A DNA stretch of 64,000 nt, taken from Sporosarcina ureae. GTDB lineage: Bacteria; Bacillota; Bacilli; Bacillales_A; Planococcaceae. Where the stretch lies: NCBI RefSeq assembly GCF_002101375.1, contig NZ_CP015207.1:248001-312000 (forward strand), written 5' to 3'. The number at the start of each line of letters is the position of its first letter. Position 1 is the first letter of the stretch. Made by a program: the position numbers and the translations under genes. The notes below the pieces were generated by a model. The model was not told the DNA's origin. It made no database searches and was given only the letters and a program-made list of their open reading frames with translations. Of the stretch, positions 1 through 8,938 are shown one piece after another.

Positions 1-1
1 G

Positions 2-892
2 CCCGTAGTGGAAAAAGGCTTACTAAAACTCTCGATTCAAAAACGGTTTATGCAGTTAATTGTCCCCTATTTGTTTTTCTTAGTAAGCATTACACTGATT
101 CGTTATGGGATAGAGATTGGTTCGGGGAATTCCGACTTATCATGGTATTTACATGAGATGTGGACACTTGTTGTCGGCGGACGTTTTGCACGTGGGGCTT
201 ATGGTGTATTTTGGTTTGTTACTACCCTATTCTTTACGTATTTGTTTTTCTTATGGATGACTAAAAACTTTAGCCGTACGAAACAACTGATTATTTTAGC
301 TGTTTTTTATAGTATCGCCCACTTTGAAAGCCTGTTCGCGATGCGTGTCATTGGTGGTGCTCCATCTACTGCGGCGCAAACGATCCCGATGATTTGGAAC
401 ATCGATGTCGCACTTATGGCAGTCGTCTATTTCTCAATCGGATATTATCTGAAGAGTTTTTGGATGAACATTCCGAAAAAATGGTTACTCGCAGGATTGC
501 TCGTTAGTATAACGGCTATAACTCTTGATCATTATCATGTCATTGACTATCACTTGAGTATGAAATTTTTACGCTATGACCATTTCTTCTTAGACTTGAT
601 CATCCCGCTTTCTTTCACATTGGTGTTAGTTGGTGTGTTCCAACTCATAGCAGCTAAATTATCGTTGAATTGGCTACAAAAAATTGAAAAGCATTCCTTA
701 ACCATTATGTATTTACATATCTTCACGGATATTTTATTAAATGATTACTTTACGTATGGTATTGTGGGGTTCACCGCATTCGGTATATTCATTCCCATCT
801 TCATTTCGATCATCATACACAAATTTCTGCCGCACGGAAAGCTATTCCTTGGTGGATTTTCACAGAAAAAGACCACGCAAATCGCGCAATAA
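2..892 (+). CDS. Membrane acyltransferase 3-type protein (5' partial)
   Basis: The reading frame is open to the left edge of the window, so the N-terminus is missing; the first start-like codon (GTG at 8) is probably internal. The roughly 295 visible residues are almost all hydrophobic segments (about 8-9 membrane helices) joined by short basic loops, as in the acyltransferase 3 / fucose O-acetylase-like family that moves acyl groups onto surface sugars or lipids. The diagnostic N-terminal His motif lies outside the window, so the assignment rests on topology and general composition. It ends directly at a hairpin terminator. The substrate cannot be told. Confidence 0.6.
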   Translation, partial: PVVEKGLLKLSIQKRFMQLIVPYLFFLVSITLIRYGIEIGSGNSDLSWYLHEMWTLVVGGRFARGAYGVFWFVTTLFFTYLFFLWMTKNFSRTKQLIILAVFYSIAHFESLFAMRVIGGAPSTAAQTIPMIWNIDVALMAVVYFSIGYYLKSFWMNIPKKWLLAGLLVSITAITLDHYHVIDYHLSMKFLRYDHFFLDLIIPLSFTLVLVGVFQLIAAKLSLNWLQKIEKHSLTIMYLHIFTDILLNDYFTYGIVGFTAFGIFIPIFISIIIHKFLPHGKLFLGGFSQKKTTQIAQ

Positions 893-965
893 AAAAGTAC
901 CTGTACACGAAACTTTCATGAATCGTTTCACATTCATGTCGGTTTTGTAGTACAGGTATTTTTTC
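891..965. terminator. Bidirectional hairpin, copy 1 of a ~61-bp dispersed palindrome
   Basis: Outer arms GTACCTGTAC (897-906) and GTACAGGTA (950-958) are flanked by an A-run and a T-run, with two CATG-containing segments inside the loop. It sits between the convergent acyltransferase and the 148-aa gene, so it can end both. The same design recurs at 1919-1985 and 54091-54158. Confidence 0.75.
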
Positions 966-980
966 GCATTCTACTTCAAG

Positions 981-1427
981 TTATTCCGACTTTTGTATTT
1001 TCAAACCTTCAATGCTATGTATGATTTCTTTGTAGTGGTCGGAACGGATTGAAAAACTGCTAAATTCTTCATGTGTCGTGCAGGAAAACCAAGCAAAGTT
1101 ATTCTTCATAAAGGTTAGATCTTCAGGTAAATCAGGTGCCACCCAGTCGTACAACGTATGCGCGTGGTATTTTAATAACTTGCATGTTTTGTCGTTTGAT
1201 TCTACAACAAAAACAGTTGCAGCTGGACCTTTTGTTATGGTATTGGCCCACTCTTTTGTTTTATAAGTTTCCAACGTGTACGGTTTGAATTGCTCCAATA
1301 TATCTTGATTATAGGTCAGTTCTTTCCGTGTGATGAAATAAAATGTATCCGAATGATCGCATAGCGTGTTGATCAGTTTTCTATAGATTTCTTCTGAAGG
1401 GTTTTCCGTTATATCCCAGTACTCCAT
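981..1427 (-). CDS. Hypothetical cytosolic protein, 148 aa
   Basis: An acidic, soluble protein with many aromatic residues, no signal peptide and no membrane segment. I do not recognise the family. The start ATG at 1427 is preceded by a purine-rich AGAGGTAGGGAG stretch that serves as ribosome binding site. It is convergent with the acyltransferase and followed by a small membrane-protein gene in the same orientation upstream. Several Bacillales carry similar small acidic orphan proteins, but no function should be inferred. Confidence 0.6.
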   Translation of the reverse strand: MEYWDITENPSEEIYRKLINTLCDHSDTFYFITRKELTYNQDILEQFKPYTLETYKTKEWANTITKGPAATVFVVESNDKTCKLLKYHAHTLYDWVAPDLPEDLTFMKNNFAWFSCTTHEEFSSFSIRSDHYKEIIHSIEGLKIQKSE

Positions 1428-1466
1428 CTCCCTACCTCTTTTCCTGTAGAATACTCCATACGTCTA

Positions 1467-1712
1467 TTACCTTAATAAGATGTTCATGTTTATGAATATG
1501 CTAAATGTTGCTACACAGAAAAGAAATATCGCCAAGCCTTTTCTTTTTTCTTTCAATTGACGGACTCCTAAGAGTAAAAGCATCACACCCAAAAGAATCT
1601 GCATATAAGGTAATGTGACATTTTCACCTGTTAGTAAACTATAACTGGATACAGAAGCTACTATGATTCCTAATATAGCAATTAGAATATTTATTATGTC
1701 AAAGGCCTCCAT
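1467..1712 (-). CDS. Small membrane protein, DUF3953 (YczI-like)
   Basis: An 81-aa protein with three hydrophobic helices. The central TLPYMQILLGVMLLLLGVRQ segment matches the DUF3953 pattern of small Bacillales membrane proteins of unknown role. The start is doubtful: the only in-frame ATG (1712) has no Shine-Dalgarno upstream, while a good GGAGG lies just inside the reading frame and points to an ATA about 8 bases downstream. Either the ATA is used, or an ATG was lost there. Family assignment is moderately sure, function unknown. Confidence 0.6.
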   Translation of the reverse strand: MEAFDIINILIAILGIIVASVSSYSLLTGENVTLPYMQILLGVMLLLLGVRQLKEKRKGLAIFLFCVATFSIFINMNILLR

Positions 1713-1918
1713 GTAAGAAATAAGTCTATTACAATATTTCTTTATCGTTTCAATTCTTTCTTACTTTACATACGAATGAATGTTTTAAAGGTTTCATACC
1801 ATCACTTACTAGTTCGATTGGTGATTTTTTGTGTTGAGATAAAAGTTCAATTATTATCCTAGCTCTAAATAGTAAGTACATCTATATCAAACACGCAGTA
1901 TCTTCCTTAACTCAATCG

Positions 1919-1985
1919 AAAAAGCACCTGTATAAGAATGTTCATGAATGACTACGCACACATGACCCTTTCTCACACAGGTACT
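1919..1985. terminator. Hairpin, copy 2 of the ~61-bp dispersed palindrome
   Basis: GCACCTGT (1924-1931) pairs with ACAGGTAC (1977-1984) across a loop that holds TTCATGAAT and CATG. It sits just past the hslO stop codon, so it likely terminates the hslO message. The rest of 1713-1999 holds nothing else I can support. Confidence 0.65.
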
Positions 1986-1999
1986 CAGTATTCTTCACT

Positions 2000-2863
2000 T
2001 TATAAAGCTGCTTTTTTCAGTGCTTCTAAATGTGCAGTATCAAAGTGATAGGTTTCATTGCAAAAGTGGCAATTCGCTTCGGCGTGTCCGTCGGTTTGAA
2101 TCATGTCTTGAATTTCTTCACTACCTAAGCTGATAATCGCATTGGAGATCCGGTCCATAGAGCATTGACACTGAAATTGAACGGGCATACTTTCTAAAAC
2201 TGTGACATGATCCGAACCTAATATGTGCTCAAGTATTTGTTCTGGAGTAGTTCCTTTCGCGATCATCGAAGAAAGTGGTGCAATTACTTTCACTCGTTCT
2301 TCAATGATCTTCATCACGTCTTCATCTGCGCCCGGCATAAGTTGAATAATAAAACCACCCGCAGCTTTTACGGTATAATCAGAATTTACTAATACGCCTA
2401 CTCTGACAGCAGATGCCGTTTGTTCAGATTTAGATAGATACGATGTATAGTCTTCTCCAATTTCCCCGGAAATGAGAGGGATTTGTCCTACGAACGGATG
2501 CATCAGCCCGACGTCTTTTGAGACGGTTAGCAACCCATTCGTTCCGACTGCTTTTCCCACTTCGTTCATTTCAAAGTCGGTTTGAGGATTCGAGACATAG
2601 CCGCGCACTTCACCTTTCGCATTGGAATCCACGATAATGGTACCGAGTGGGCCGCCACCATTGATTTTAACCGATAATTTCTCCTCGCCTTTTAACATAG
2701 CGCCAAGAATTACACCAGCCGTTATGGAACGTCCGAGGGCATCTGCAGCTGTTGGTAAAGCCGCATGTCGTCGCTGTGCTTCCGCTACTGTTGCGGTTGA
2801 ATTCACGGCGTAGGCACGTACTTGATTTTGATAAGCTACTGCTTTTACTAAATAATCATTCAC
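2000..2863 (-). CDS. hslO: Hsp33 redox-regulated chaperone
   Basis: Hsp33 is a cytosolic holdase that is inactive when reduced (zinc bound) and activated by disulfide formation during oxidative stress. The C-terminal redox switch is visible as CQC and, about 33 residues on, CHFC, the four zinc ligands. The N-terminal domain has the family's [10 protein letters not shown] and GYVSNP-type motifs. I chose the GTG at 2863 ([11 protein letters not shown]), which matches the usual family N-terminus and lies 9 bases after AGGAAGG; a GTG three codons upstream is worse placed. Length (287 aa) is typical. It is followed by hairpin copy 2. Confidence 0.95.
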   Translation of the reverse strand: MNDYLVKAVAYQNQVRAYAVNSTATVAEAQRRHAALPTAADALGRSITAGVILGAMLKGEEKLSVKINGGGPLGTIIVDSNAKGEVRGYVSNPQTDFEMNEVGKAVGTNGLLTVSKDVGLMHPFVGQIPLISGEIGEDYTSYLSKSEQTASAVRVGVLVNSDYTVKAAGGFIIQLMPGADEDVMKIIEERVKVIAPLSSMIAKGTTPEQILEHILGSDHVTVLESMPVQFQCQCSMDRISNAIISLGSEEIQDMIQTDGHAEANCHFCNETYHFDTAHLEALKKAAL

Positions 2864-2893
2864 TCTATACACCCTTCCTATAGCCCCAAACGT

Positions 2894-3109
2894 TTAATTG
2901 AGCTTTGTTTCTCGTAATTTTTCGGGTGTTACATCATTGCCAAGCGGATCGATGACTGTTAAACCTGAAAATGTACCAATGACCTGTCCGCGGATTTCGC
3001 GTAAGTAATCTTGACGCAATACGGTCTGCTCAACTACTTCCGCATTTGTTAAGCCTTCCTCACGCTGTTTTTTTGCTAATTCATTAATACGACCTAGTTG
3101 ATTGATCAT
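2894..3109 (-). CDS. DUF896 family protein (YnzC-like)
   Basis: A 71-aa basic protein with the DUF896 signature: an N-terminal helical hairpin (INELAKKQREEGLT), then LRQDYLREIRGQ and the C-terminal DPLGNDVTPEKLR. Members of this family in Bacillus are small helical proteins of poorly defined function, one of them (YneA locus) SOS-associated. GAGGT lies 6 bases before the ATG. It lies 30 bases upstream of hslO in the same direction, so the two may be co-transcribed. Confidence 0.88.
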   Translation of the reverse strand: MINQLGRINELAKKQREEGLTNAEVVEQTVLRQDYLREIRGQVIGTFSGLTVIDPLGNDVTPEKLRETKLN

Positions 3110-3131
3110 TTGATTACCTCATTTCCATTTT

Positions 3132-4097
3132 TTATACGCATAAAAGTGTAGTATGTGCCTTAAAGTGCGGAATGACAAACTCTTGCAACTCCTGTATCAC
3201 GTCTGTTATTGGACGATCTTCATTTCGAATCGCCAGAACGACATGGTTTACTCCGATATTTTGCAATGCATACAGATAATCGATTAAAAACTGATAACCG
3301 GATGTAAAACCAACTTTTATTGGAATGGGTCTGGGCGACGTATTCGGTTTCTCCGATAGATTAATCGTTAATGGCTGTATGAATGGTTTAAACTCGGTTG
3401 TCGCTTGACGCCAACGCTTGATCAGTTCTTGCTGACGATTTGCTTCTTGGGCGTAAAATATCCAACCGTCTGTATTCTCAGCTAACCACTCTAGCGATTG
3501 TCCAGAATATCCTGTACCTAAAATAGGGATGTTCGACAATATTGGTTTCGGAATCACATCGCCTGCTTCTAATCCTACACGTTCAGACTGAATCGTAGGG
3601 AATGATTCTTTCCAAACGGTTTTCATTACATTTATAGATTCTCTAAACAATTCATCACGTCGATCTCGATTCACTTTAAACGCAGGGAATTCGATCGGGC
3701 GATCACCCGTTGCAACGCCTAGTAAGAAGCGCTGTTTGGATAGATCATCCAATGAAGCAGCTGACTTAGCCAAGTGAAGCGGATGCCGCAACGTTGTGAC
3801 GACACTTGCGGTTCCTAGCGCTATTTTACTTGTATGCGCACTTACGTATGCGAGAAGTTGAAAAGGATCATGCTTCACGCCAGTATCTCCGAAGTCTGGA
3901 TCGTAAAGCGGTGAATCTCTCACGTATAATGCCGCAAATCCTGCATCTTCGGCTTGTTTGGCGAGCTGTACCTGCTCAGCTATATCCATCGGCATCCGAT
4001 AATCGGTTGCTCGATCCATAGGAAATGTAAGGCCTAGTGTGAGCTTATTTTCCGAAAATGTTCGAGCGAACCCTTGATGCGTTTGAAATGTATTCAT
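3132..4097 (-). CDS. Luciferase-like flavin monooxygenase (BA3436-type LLM)
   Basis: A 321-aa member of the bacterial luciferase-like (TIM barrel, F420/FMN) superfamily. Features seen are AEDAGFAALYVRDSP, ALGTASVVTTLRHPLHLAK and the loop LGVATGDRPIEFPAFKV. The pattern and length resemble the Bacillus 'luciferase-type oxidoreductase, BA3436 family'. It probably oxidises a small organic substrate with FMNH2; the substrate is unknown. AGGTGG precedes the ATG at 4097. It is followed 22 bases later by the DUF896 gene and preceded by an Rrf2-type regulator, which may control it. Confidence 0.82.
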   Translation of the reverse strand: MNTFQTHQGFARTFSENKLTLGLTFPMDRATDYRMPMDIAEQVQLAKQAEDAGFAALYVRDSPLYDPDFGDTGVKHDPFQLLAYVSAHTSKIALGTASVVTTLRHPLHLAKSAASLDDLSKQRFLLGVATGDRPIEFPAFKVNRDRRDELFRESINVMKTVWKESFPTIQSERVGLEAGDVIPKPILSNIPILGTGYSGQSLEWLAENTDGWIFYAQEANRQQELIKRWRQATTEFKPFIQPLTINLSEKPNTSPRPIPIKVGFTSGYQFLIDYLYALQNIGVNHVVLAIRNEDRPITDVIQELQEFVIPHFKAHTTLLCV

Positions 4098-4132
4098 CGT
4101 AACTCCACCTATCTCGCAATCCTACTAACTTG

Positions 4133-4606
4133 TCACACCATTTTTTCTTTTAGCCATTCTTGCAGTGCTTGTACTTTCGGATTGTATTCTGTATTTATTT
4201 TTTCATAAAGTGACGCCACCGTTTCGCGTTTTAAAATCGATTTCCATGAATTTTCAGCCTCTGCCATCAAAGCCGTTAATGCGCAGTCACGATCTTCTTC
4301 TAAATCCAGCAAGTCATGAAAAACACCAGTTGAAGAATAGAGTGATTGTTTCCCTTCAATCGCTAGATATATATCATAGACACGAATATCTTCAGGCTTT
4401 CTTCTTAACTTAAATCCACCTTTCACTCCAGGAACAGAAGTAATCAAGTCCGCGCTGACTAATTTCCGTAAGATCTTTTGGGTATATGTCGGCGATGCGT
4501 TAAGCTGTTGACTAATGGCTTCTCCTGGTAATACGGCTCGTTGCGGCAACATGTTCAAGATAAGAATGGCATACAAAGATTGTTCCACTCCGGTTTTCAT
4601 ATGCAT
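4133..4606 (-). CDS. Rrf2 family transcriptional regulator
   Basis: 157 aa with an N-terminal winged helix (MHMKTGVEQSLYAILIL, then SQQLNASPTYTQKILRKLVSADLI and PGVKGGFKLRRKPEDIRVYDIYLAIEG), the hallmark order of Rrf2 proteins. The Fe-S ligating three-Cys cluster of IscR/NsrR is absent (one Cys, in RDCALTAL), so it is more like the YwnA or cysteine-sensing group. The start was placed at 4606 because GGTGAT lies 6-7 bases upstream; a longer form starting at 4645 has no ribosome site. The monooxygenase gene lies 35 bases downstream and is a likely target. Confidence 0.88.
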   Translation of the reverse strand: MHMKTGVEQSLYAILILNMLPQRAVLPGEAISQQLNASPTYTQKILRKLVSADLITSVPGVKGGFKLRRKPEDIRVYDIYLAIEGKQSLYSSTGVFHDLLDLEEDRDCALTALMAEAENSWKSILKRETVASLYEKINTEYNPKVQALQEWLKEKMV

Positions 4607-4760
4607 GATATCATCACCTTTTTTTACTATTTTTATTCGAAACATCTATTCTTTGATATCGCGGATAAACATTGTCCTCGTTATAATAACATGTCATTTT
4701 ATAATAGTATAGTTTTCTACTCCGACCACTACAATGAGTGCTCACGTATATATCAAATGA

Positions 4761-4805
4761 AAAAAGCTAGCCTGAAGATGGTAAAGTTCCGTCTTCAGGC
4801 TAGCT
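4761..4805 (-). terminator. Rho-independent terminator of the O-methyltransferase gene
   Basis: Perfect 13-bp arms GCTAGCCTGAAGA (4766-4778) and its complement (4792-4804) with a 13-base loop, followed on the minus strand by TTTTTT. It lies just after the methyltransferase stop codon. Confidence 0.9.
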
Positions 4806-4821
4806 ATATACTTGGACTTTT

Positions 4822-5469
4822 CTACGACCGGAGCCGTTTAACTTGCGATATCGTCAATCCATCACCGATTGGCAACAATACTGACGTCAAACGAGGATGC
4901 CGTGCTGTGTATTCATTGAACTCCCGCATATTGTCCGTAAAGTGTTTACCTTGTATGGACGCGTCGGCTACTGTACCACCCGCCAACACGTTATCGGCTA
5001 CGATCACCGCATTCGGTTCAGCAAGCTCTAAACAGCGATCTAAATAGTTTCGATAATTTTCTTTGTCCGCATCAATGAAAAAGAAATCAAACGTTTTTCC
5101 TTCTGCTTTCAACGCTTCTAAGCTGTCTAAAGCAGGTCCGGTTTTATACGTTACTTGTTCGCCAAAGCCTGCCTTCGTTAAATTAGAGTTGGCTAACTTT
5201 GCGAATGATTCCTCTAGTTCCATTGAAGTCAAATGCCCTTCCTTCGTCAATCCTCTCGCAAGACATATACCGCTATATCCGCCAAGCGCACCAATTTCAA
5301 GAACATTTTTTGCGTCAGTCAACGAAACGAGCATCGTCAGCGCTTTGCCCGAAGCTGGAGAAACCGAGATCGGGTGCATACCATTTTCTTGGATAGATAA
5401 CAGCACATCCTCGAGAACTTGATCAGTTGATACGAACGTTTGGTTAATATATTGGTTAATCATTTCCAT
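4822..5469 (-). CDS. SAM-dependent O-methyltransferase (class I, YrrM/COMT-like)
   Basis: 215 aa of the O-methyltransferase 3 family, cation-dependent catechol O-methyltransferase-like enzymes that methylate small hydroxylated acceptors. Visible motifs are VLEIGALGGYSGICLARGL (SAM binding), LTSMELEESFAKLA, then DFFFIDADKENYRNYL with metal-binding aspartates and VIVADNVLAGGTVAD. The start at 5469 follows GGAGGAGG by 9 bases; the longer frame to 5490 includes that ribosome site. It is monocistronic between its own terminator and a gene-free gap of about 180 bases. The acceptor is unknown. Confidence 0.9.
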   Translation of the reverse strand: MEMINQYINQTFVSTDQVLEDVLLSIQENGMHPISVSPASGKALTMLVSLTDAKNVLEIGALGGYSGICLARGLTKEGHLTSMELEESFAKLANSNLTKAGFGEQVTYKTGPALDSLEALKAEGKTFDFFFIDADKENYRNYLDRCLELAEPNAVIVADNVLAGGTVADASIQGKHFTDNMREFNEYTARHPRLTSVLLPIGDGLTISQVKRLRS

Positions 5470-5654
5470 TATGTAAATCCTCCTCCACATAGTAAGTTGA
5501 ATGCCATATTATTCATTTACCACACTTTCCGCCAACACTTTGACTTTCACTACATCAACGGTATGCTTATCAAGCATTCCGTATGCCATTTATTATGAGC
5601 GGGAACGTGAGAAACTGTCAATAGATAACAAATACAGTACATCCGTGTAGTACT

Positions 5655-6401
5655 CTACTCTCTCATTCGATTCCCTAATACAGAGGCGAATAGTTGCCTC
5701 GCATAGCAATGAGAAAAGTAAAATACTCCATCTGTTTTCGCACTCTCATCCACCACTCGTCCATCCTTCATCACATATATTCGATCACATGCATACATGA
5801 CAGCCTGCAGATCATGCGCAATGAATAAAATCGACATATCCATTTCTCGGTTGAGTTCTAGAAGCAGGTCAATGATTTCCCTTTGAGTCAATCGATCCAA
5901 ATTGGATACGATTTCATCGCAAATGAGCAAATCGGGTTCGACTAACAATGAACGAAGCAAGTTGACACGCTGCTGCTCACCGCCACTCAATTGTGAAGGA
6001 TATCTATGTAAATGCGTTTCCGATAATTTGACTCTTCCAAGCATTCGTCGAATATATGCTTCACGATCTCCTTTCATCAGGCGAAGAGGCTCTAGCAATA
6101 TTTCGCGCACAGTCCAGGAAGGATTCAGCGCTGCCGATGCATTTTGAAAAATTAATTGGCTTGCTTGATAAAATGATTTCCGGCTTTTCCGTGTAACCAA
6201 TTTACCATTGAATGCAATGGAACCACTGTCGGCTAATTCAAGTTGCATCACGACACGCGCGAGCGTACTCTTTCCACAACCGCTCTCTCCTACTAAACCT
6301 ACAACTTCCCCTTTACTCACAGTTAAATCTATTCCATTCAACGCTTTTTTCGTCTGGCGTCCATTGTAGTAACTCTTAGAAACATTCGATACTTCTAACA
6401 T
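5655..6401 (-). CDS. ABC importer ATPase, second subunit (NikE/DppF-like)
   Basis: 248-aa ATP-binding subunit of a peptide/nickel-type ABC importer. Walker A GESGCGKST, signature LSGGEQQRV and Walker B LLICDEIVSNLD are all present, so it should hydrolyse ATP. The ATG at 6401 is preceded by AGGAG, which overlaps the stop of the upstream ATPase gene. It is the last gene of the five-gene importer. It pairs with the other ATPase as a heterodimer at the cytoplasmic face of the permeases. Confidence 0.88.
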   Translation of the reverse strand: MLEVSNVSKSYYNGRQTKKALNGIDLTVSKGEVVGLVGESGCGKSTLARVVMQLELADSGSIAFNGKLVTRKSRKSFYQASQLIFQNASAALNPSWTVREILLEPLRLMKGDREAYIRRMLGRVKLSETHLHRYPSQLSGGEQQRVNLLRSLLVEPDLLICDEIVSNLDRLTQREIIDLLLELNREMDMSILFIAHDLQAVMYACDRIYVMKDGRVVDESAKTDGVFYFSHCYARQLFASVLGNRMRE

Positions 6402-6414
6402 CTGGCGTCCACTC

Positions 6415-7164
6415 CTAAAATCTACTCTCCAACAACCGCTTTGTATAGGCATGACGGGCATTCCAGAAAACGGTTTCCACCTTCCCCGTTTCCACAATGC
6501 TTCCTTGCTGCATAACGGCCATTTCATGAGCGGCTTCAGCGACGATGTCCAGGTCATGGGTAATGAGAAGAATCGTCGTACCCCGTTCTTCATTGAGACG
6601 AATGAGCCATTCAATGAATTCTTTTTGCAACACCATATCCAGTGCAGATGTAGGCTCGTCTGCAATGAGTAAAGCAGGTTCCACGTAAAATGCGCACGCA
6701 ATCATACATCTTTGCAACATTCCGCCTGATAATTGAAAAGGATAGCGCTCGACAACTTCCCAGGATAAGCCCAACTTGTCTAAAATTGAAAGCATTTTTT
6801 CATTAAATACTTGTAACGTATCGCCAACACGTTTCCCCGAGAATGCATACAGTTGATGCCTCATTTTCACGGACGGATTAAAACTGTTCGATGCGTCTTG
6901 GAATATCGTGAAAATATCTTGCTTCTTCACGCTTTCCATCTCCTGATCAGACATATCCAATAGGTTTCGACCTTCGTACATGATGGCTCCGCTTACTTTG
7001 GCATCTGCTGGTAGCATACCAAGCACAGCGGATACCGTCATACTCTTTCCGCTACCACTTTCTCCAATCAGCGACGTGATTTTTCCACGCGCTATAGTGA
7101 ACTCAACGTGATGCGTAATGTGCTTACCTTTCATTGTAATAGAGAGGTCTCTTACTTCAATCAT
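6415..7164 (-). CDS. ABC importer ATPase, first subunit (NikD/DppD-like)
   Basis: 249-aa ATPase with Walker A GESGSGKSM, signature LSGGMLQRC and Walker B LLIADEPTSALD. GGAGG lies 7 bases before the ATG at 7164, which overlaps the end of the permease gene by 8 bases, indicating translational coupling. The C-terminal part (RHAYTKRLLESRF) is the typical end of the peptide/nickel ATPase family, although the long Fe-S extension found in some OppD proteins is missing. Confidence 0.88.
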   Translation of the reverse strand: MIEVRDLSITMKGKHITHHVEFTIARGKITSLIGESGSGKSMTVSAVLGMLPADAKVSGAIMYEGRNLLDMSDQEMESVKKQDIFTIFQDASNSFNPSVKMRHQLYAFSGKRVGDTLQVFNEKMLSILDKLGLSWEVVERYPFQLSGGMLQRCMIACAFYVEPALLIADEPTSALDMVLQKEFIEWLIRLNEERGTTILLITHDLDIVAEAAHEMAVMQQGSIVETGKVETVFWNARHAYTKRLLESRF

Positions 7165-7969
7165 GAACACGCCTCCGCTCCGGATTTTTCCACGCCTCTC
7201 CGATAAAATTAATCGCTAGAATAGTCAAGAAAATCATAATGCCTGGAAATAATGCAATCCACCAAGCGCCAATTAAAATATCGTTTTGCGCGTAGTACAA
7301 CATATTCCCCCATGATGGAATCGACTGCGGTATACCGATGCCAAGAAAACTAAGTGATACTTCCATAAAGATCGCGCTCGCAAAATTAAATAACGTCACG
7401 ACAAAAATGGCAGGTAGGCTGTTGCGTAGCAAATGACCCCATAGAATTTTCCAAACAGGTGTCCCTAGCATGCTAGCCATTTTAACAAACTCTTCTTCTT
7501 TGAGCCGAATGAATTCCGAACGGACTATTCTTGCGGTAACAAGCCATCCCGTCAACCCAATGAGAAGTGCCATGCCCCACATACCGCCTTGCAAAAATGC
7601 TTGGAACGCTAAAATAATAATTAGAGCTGGAATGGTAATCAAAGCTTCCAATAATCGCATCATGACGGTATCGATCACGCCGCCAAAATATCCACTAATA
7701 CCGCCATAGACAATTCCAATCACTAGCGACAAAATAACCGAACCACTTGCGACAGCTAACGTCACTTTCCCACCTTCTAATAAACGCGAGAAAACGTCCC
7801 GACCTAAATGATCCGTTCCTAACCAATGATCACTACTCGGGGCACTATATATTTCATCCATGTTCATATCATTCGGACTGTATGGGTCCAGTATAGTTGA
7901 AAATACCGTCAAAAAGATAATCAATCCAAGAAGGCTGCACCAAAATAAAAGTGCTTTCCGTGACTTCAT
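7157..7969 (-). CDS. ABC importer permease (NikC/DppC-like)
   Basis: 270 aa with five to six membrane helices, an N-terminal domain with LGTDHLGRDVFSRLLEGGK (family signature of DppC/NikC), and the EAA-type loop around MLGTPVWKILWGHLLRNSLP that contacts the ATPases. AAAGGAGGT sits inside the end of the preceding permease gene and the ATG follows its stop directly. Forms the inner-membrane channel with the NikB-like subunit. Confidence 0.9.
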   Translation of the reverse strand: MKSRKALLFWCSLLGLIIFLTVFSTILDPYSPNDMNMDEIYSAPSSDHWLGTDHLGRDVFSRLLEGGKVTLAVASGSVILSLVIGIVYGGISGYFGGVIDTVMMRLLEALITIPALIIILAFQAFLQGGMWGMALLIGLTGWLVTARIVRSEFIRLKEEEFVKMASMLGTPVWKILWGHLLRNSLPAIFVVTLFNFASAIFMEVSLSFLGIGIPQSIPSWGNMLYYAQNDILIGAWWIALFPGIMIFLTILAINFIGEAWKNPERRRVHD

Positions 7970-8938
7970 TTACCGGATACCTCCTTTACGCAACTTCGGA
8001 TCCATAGCGTACATAATGAGATCGACAATAAATAATGTCATCACGACTAGGATGCCCGTCACCATGATGCTGCCCATTAACAATGGGTAATCCTTCGTTG
8101 CGACTGCTTTGACCGTCAATTGCCCTAATCCAGGCCAAGCAAACAATGATTCCACAATAATAGAACCACCAAAGAACGACGGAATGGTCATAGCGATGTA
8201 ATTCAAATAAGGAATGGAGGCGTTACGCACGATTCCTTTTCGAATGAACCTTTCCATTACACCATTTGCGCGTGCCACCTTCACATAGTATTGACCGTTT
8301 TCTATCTTGATACTTTCCTGCAGAAAACGTGCATAAATCCCTACATGCGTTACAATCAGCACACCCGCAGGCATGATGAGATGACGGATTTTATCGATCA
8401 CACCGCCAGTACCCTCTACATCACCCGACCCAGAAGAAGGAAGAATCCCTAGATTCACAGCAAAGAAGTAGATGAACAGAATACCAAGCCAAAAGGCAGG
8501 TATGGAAGACGTTGCGATACTAAATGTGGAAAGACCTTTATCCCACATAGAACCTGCCTTCATACCCGCCACTGTGCCAAGCCAAAGGGAACCCATGACA
8601 ATAAAAAACATCGTTACGCTAAATAATAGTAGCGTGTTCGGTAGCCGTTCCACGATGATGTCGGAAACGGGTCTACCTTCTTTGGAAGAAATCCCTAAAT
8701 TCCCTTTAACTGTTTCACCTAGCCAAGCAACGTACTGCTCAGCTACCGGACGGTCTAATGCATACGCACGGGTAATGCGTTCTTTTTCAGCTGTGGTTAA
8801 CGTCTGCGCATTGCCTCCATAAAAAGCCGCAGCAGGATCTCCAGGCGCTGCTTGCATAATGAAAAAAGAGAGGAAGCTAACGATGAAGAGGACTACAATC
8901 CCCATCACCATTCGCTTCCCTACCCATTTACTGATCAT
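7970..8938 (-). CDS. ABC importer permease (NikB/DppB-like)
   Basis: 322 aa, six membrane helices; the first is preceded by MISKWVGKRMVMGI. It carries APGDPAAAFYGG and YAFAR-like positions of the DppB/NikB group and an EAA loop near RANGVMERFIRKGIVRNASIP. The start ATG at 8938 overlaps the end of the substrate-binding protein gene by 11 bases, with GAGGAG in that gene as ribosome site. An upstream in-frame start would lie deep inside that gene and is less likely. Confidence 0.9.
   Translation of the reverse strand: MISKWVGKRMVMGIVVLFIVSFLSFFIMQAAPGDPAAAFYGGNAQTLTTAEKERITRAYALDRPVAEQYVAWLGETVKGNLGISSKEGRPVSDIIVERLPNTLLLFSVTMFFIVMGSLWLGTVAGMKAGSMWDKGLSTFSIATSSIPAFWLGILFIYFFAVNLGILPSSGSGDVEGTGGVIDKIRHLIMPAGVLIVTHVGIYARFLQESIKIENGQYYVKVARANGVMERFIRKGIVRNASIPYLNYIAMTIPSFFGGSIIVESLFAWPGLGQLTVKAVATKDYPLLMGSIMVTGILVVMTLFIVDLIMYAMDPKLRKGGIR

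Noticed and set aside
4541..5047. 168-codon plus-strand open frame across the Rrf2 start and methyltransferase end
   Set aside because: It crosses the perfect terminator hairpin and two minus-strand genes; no motif.
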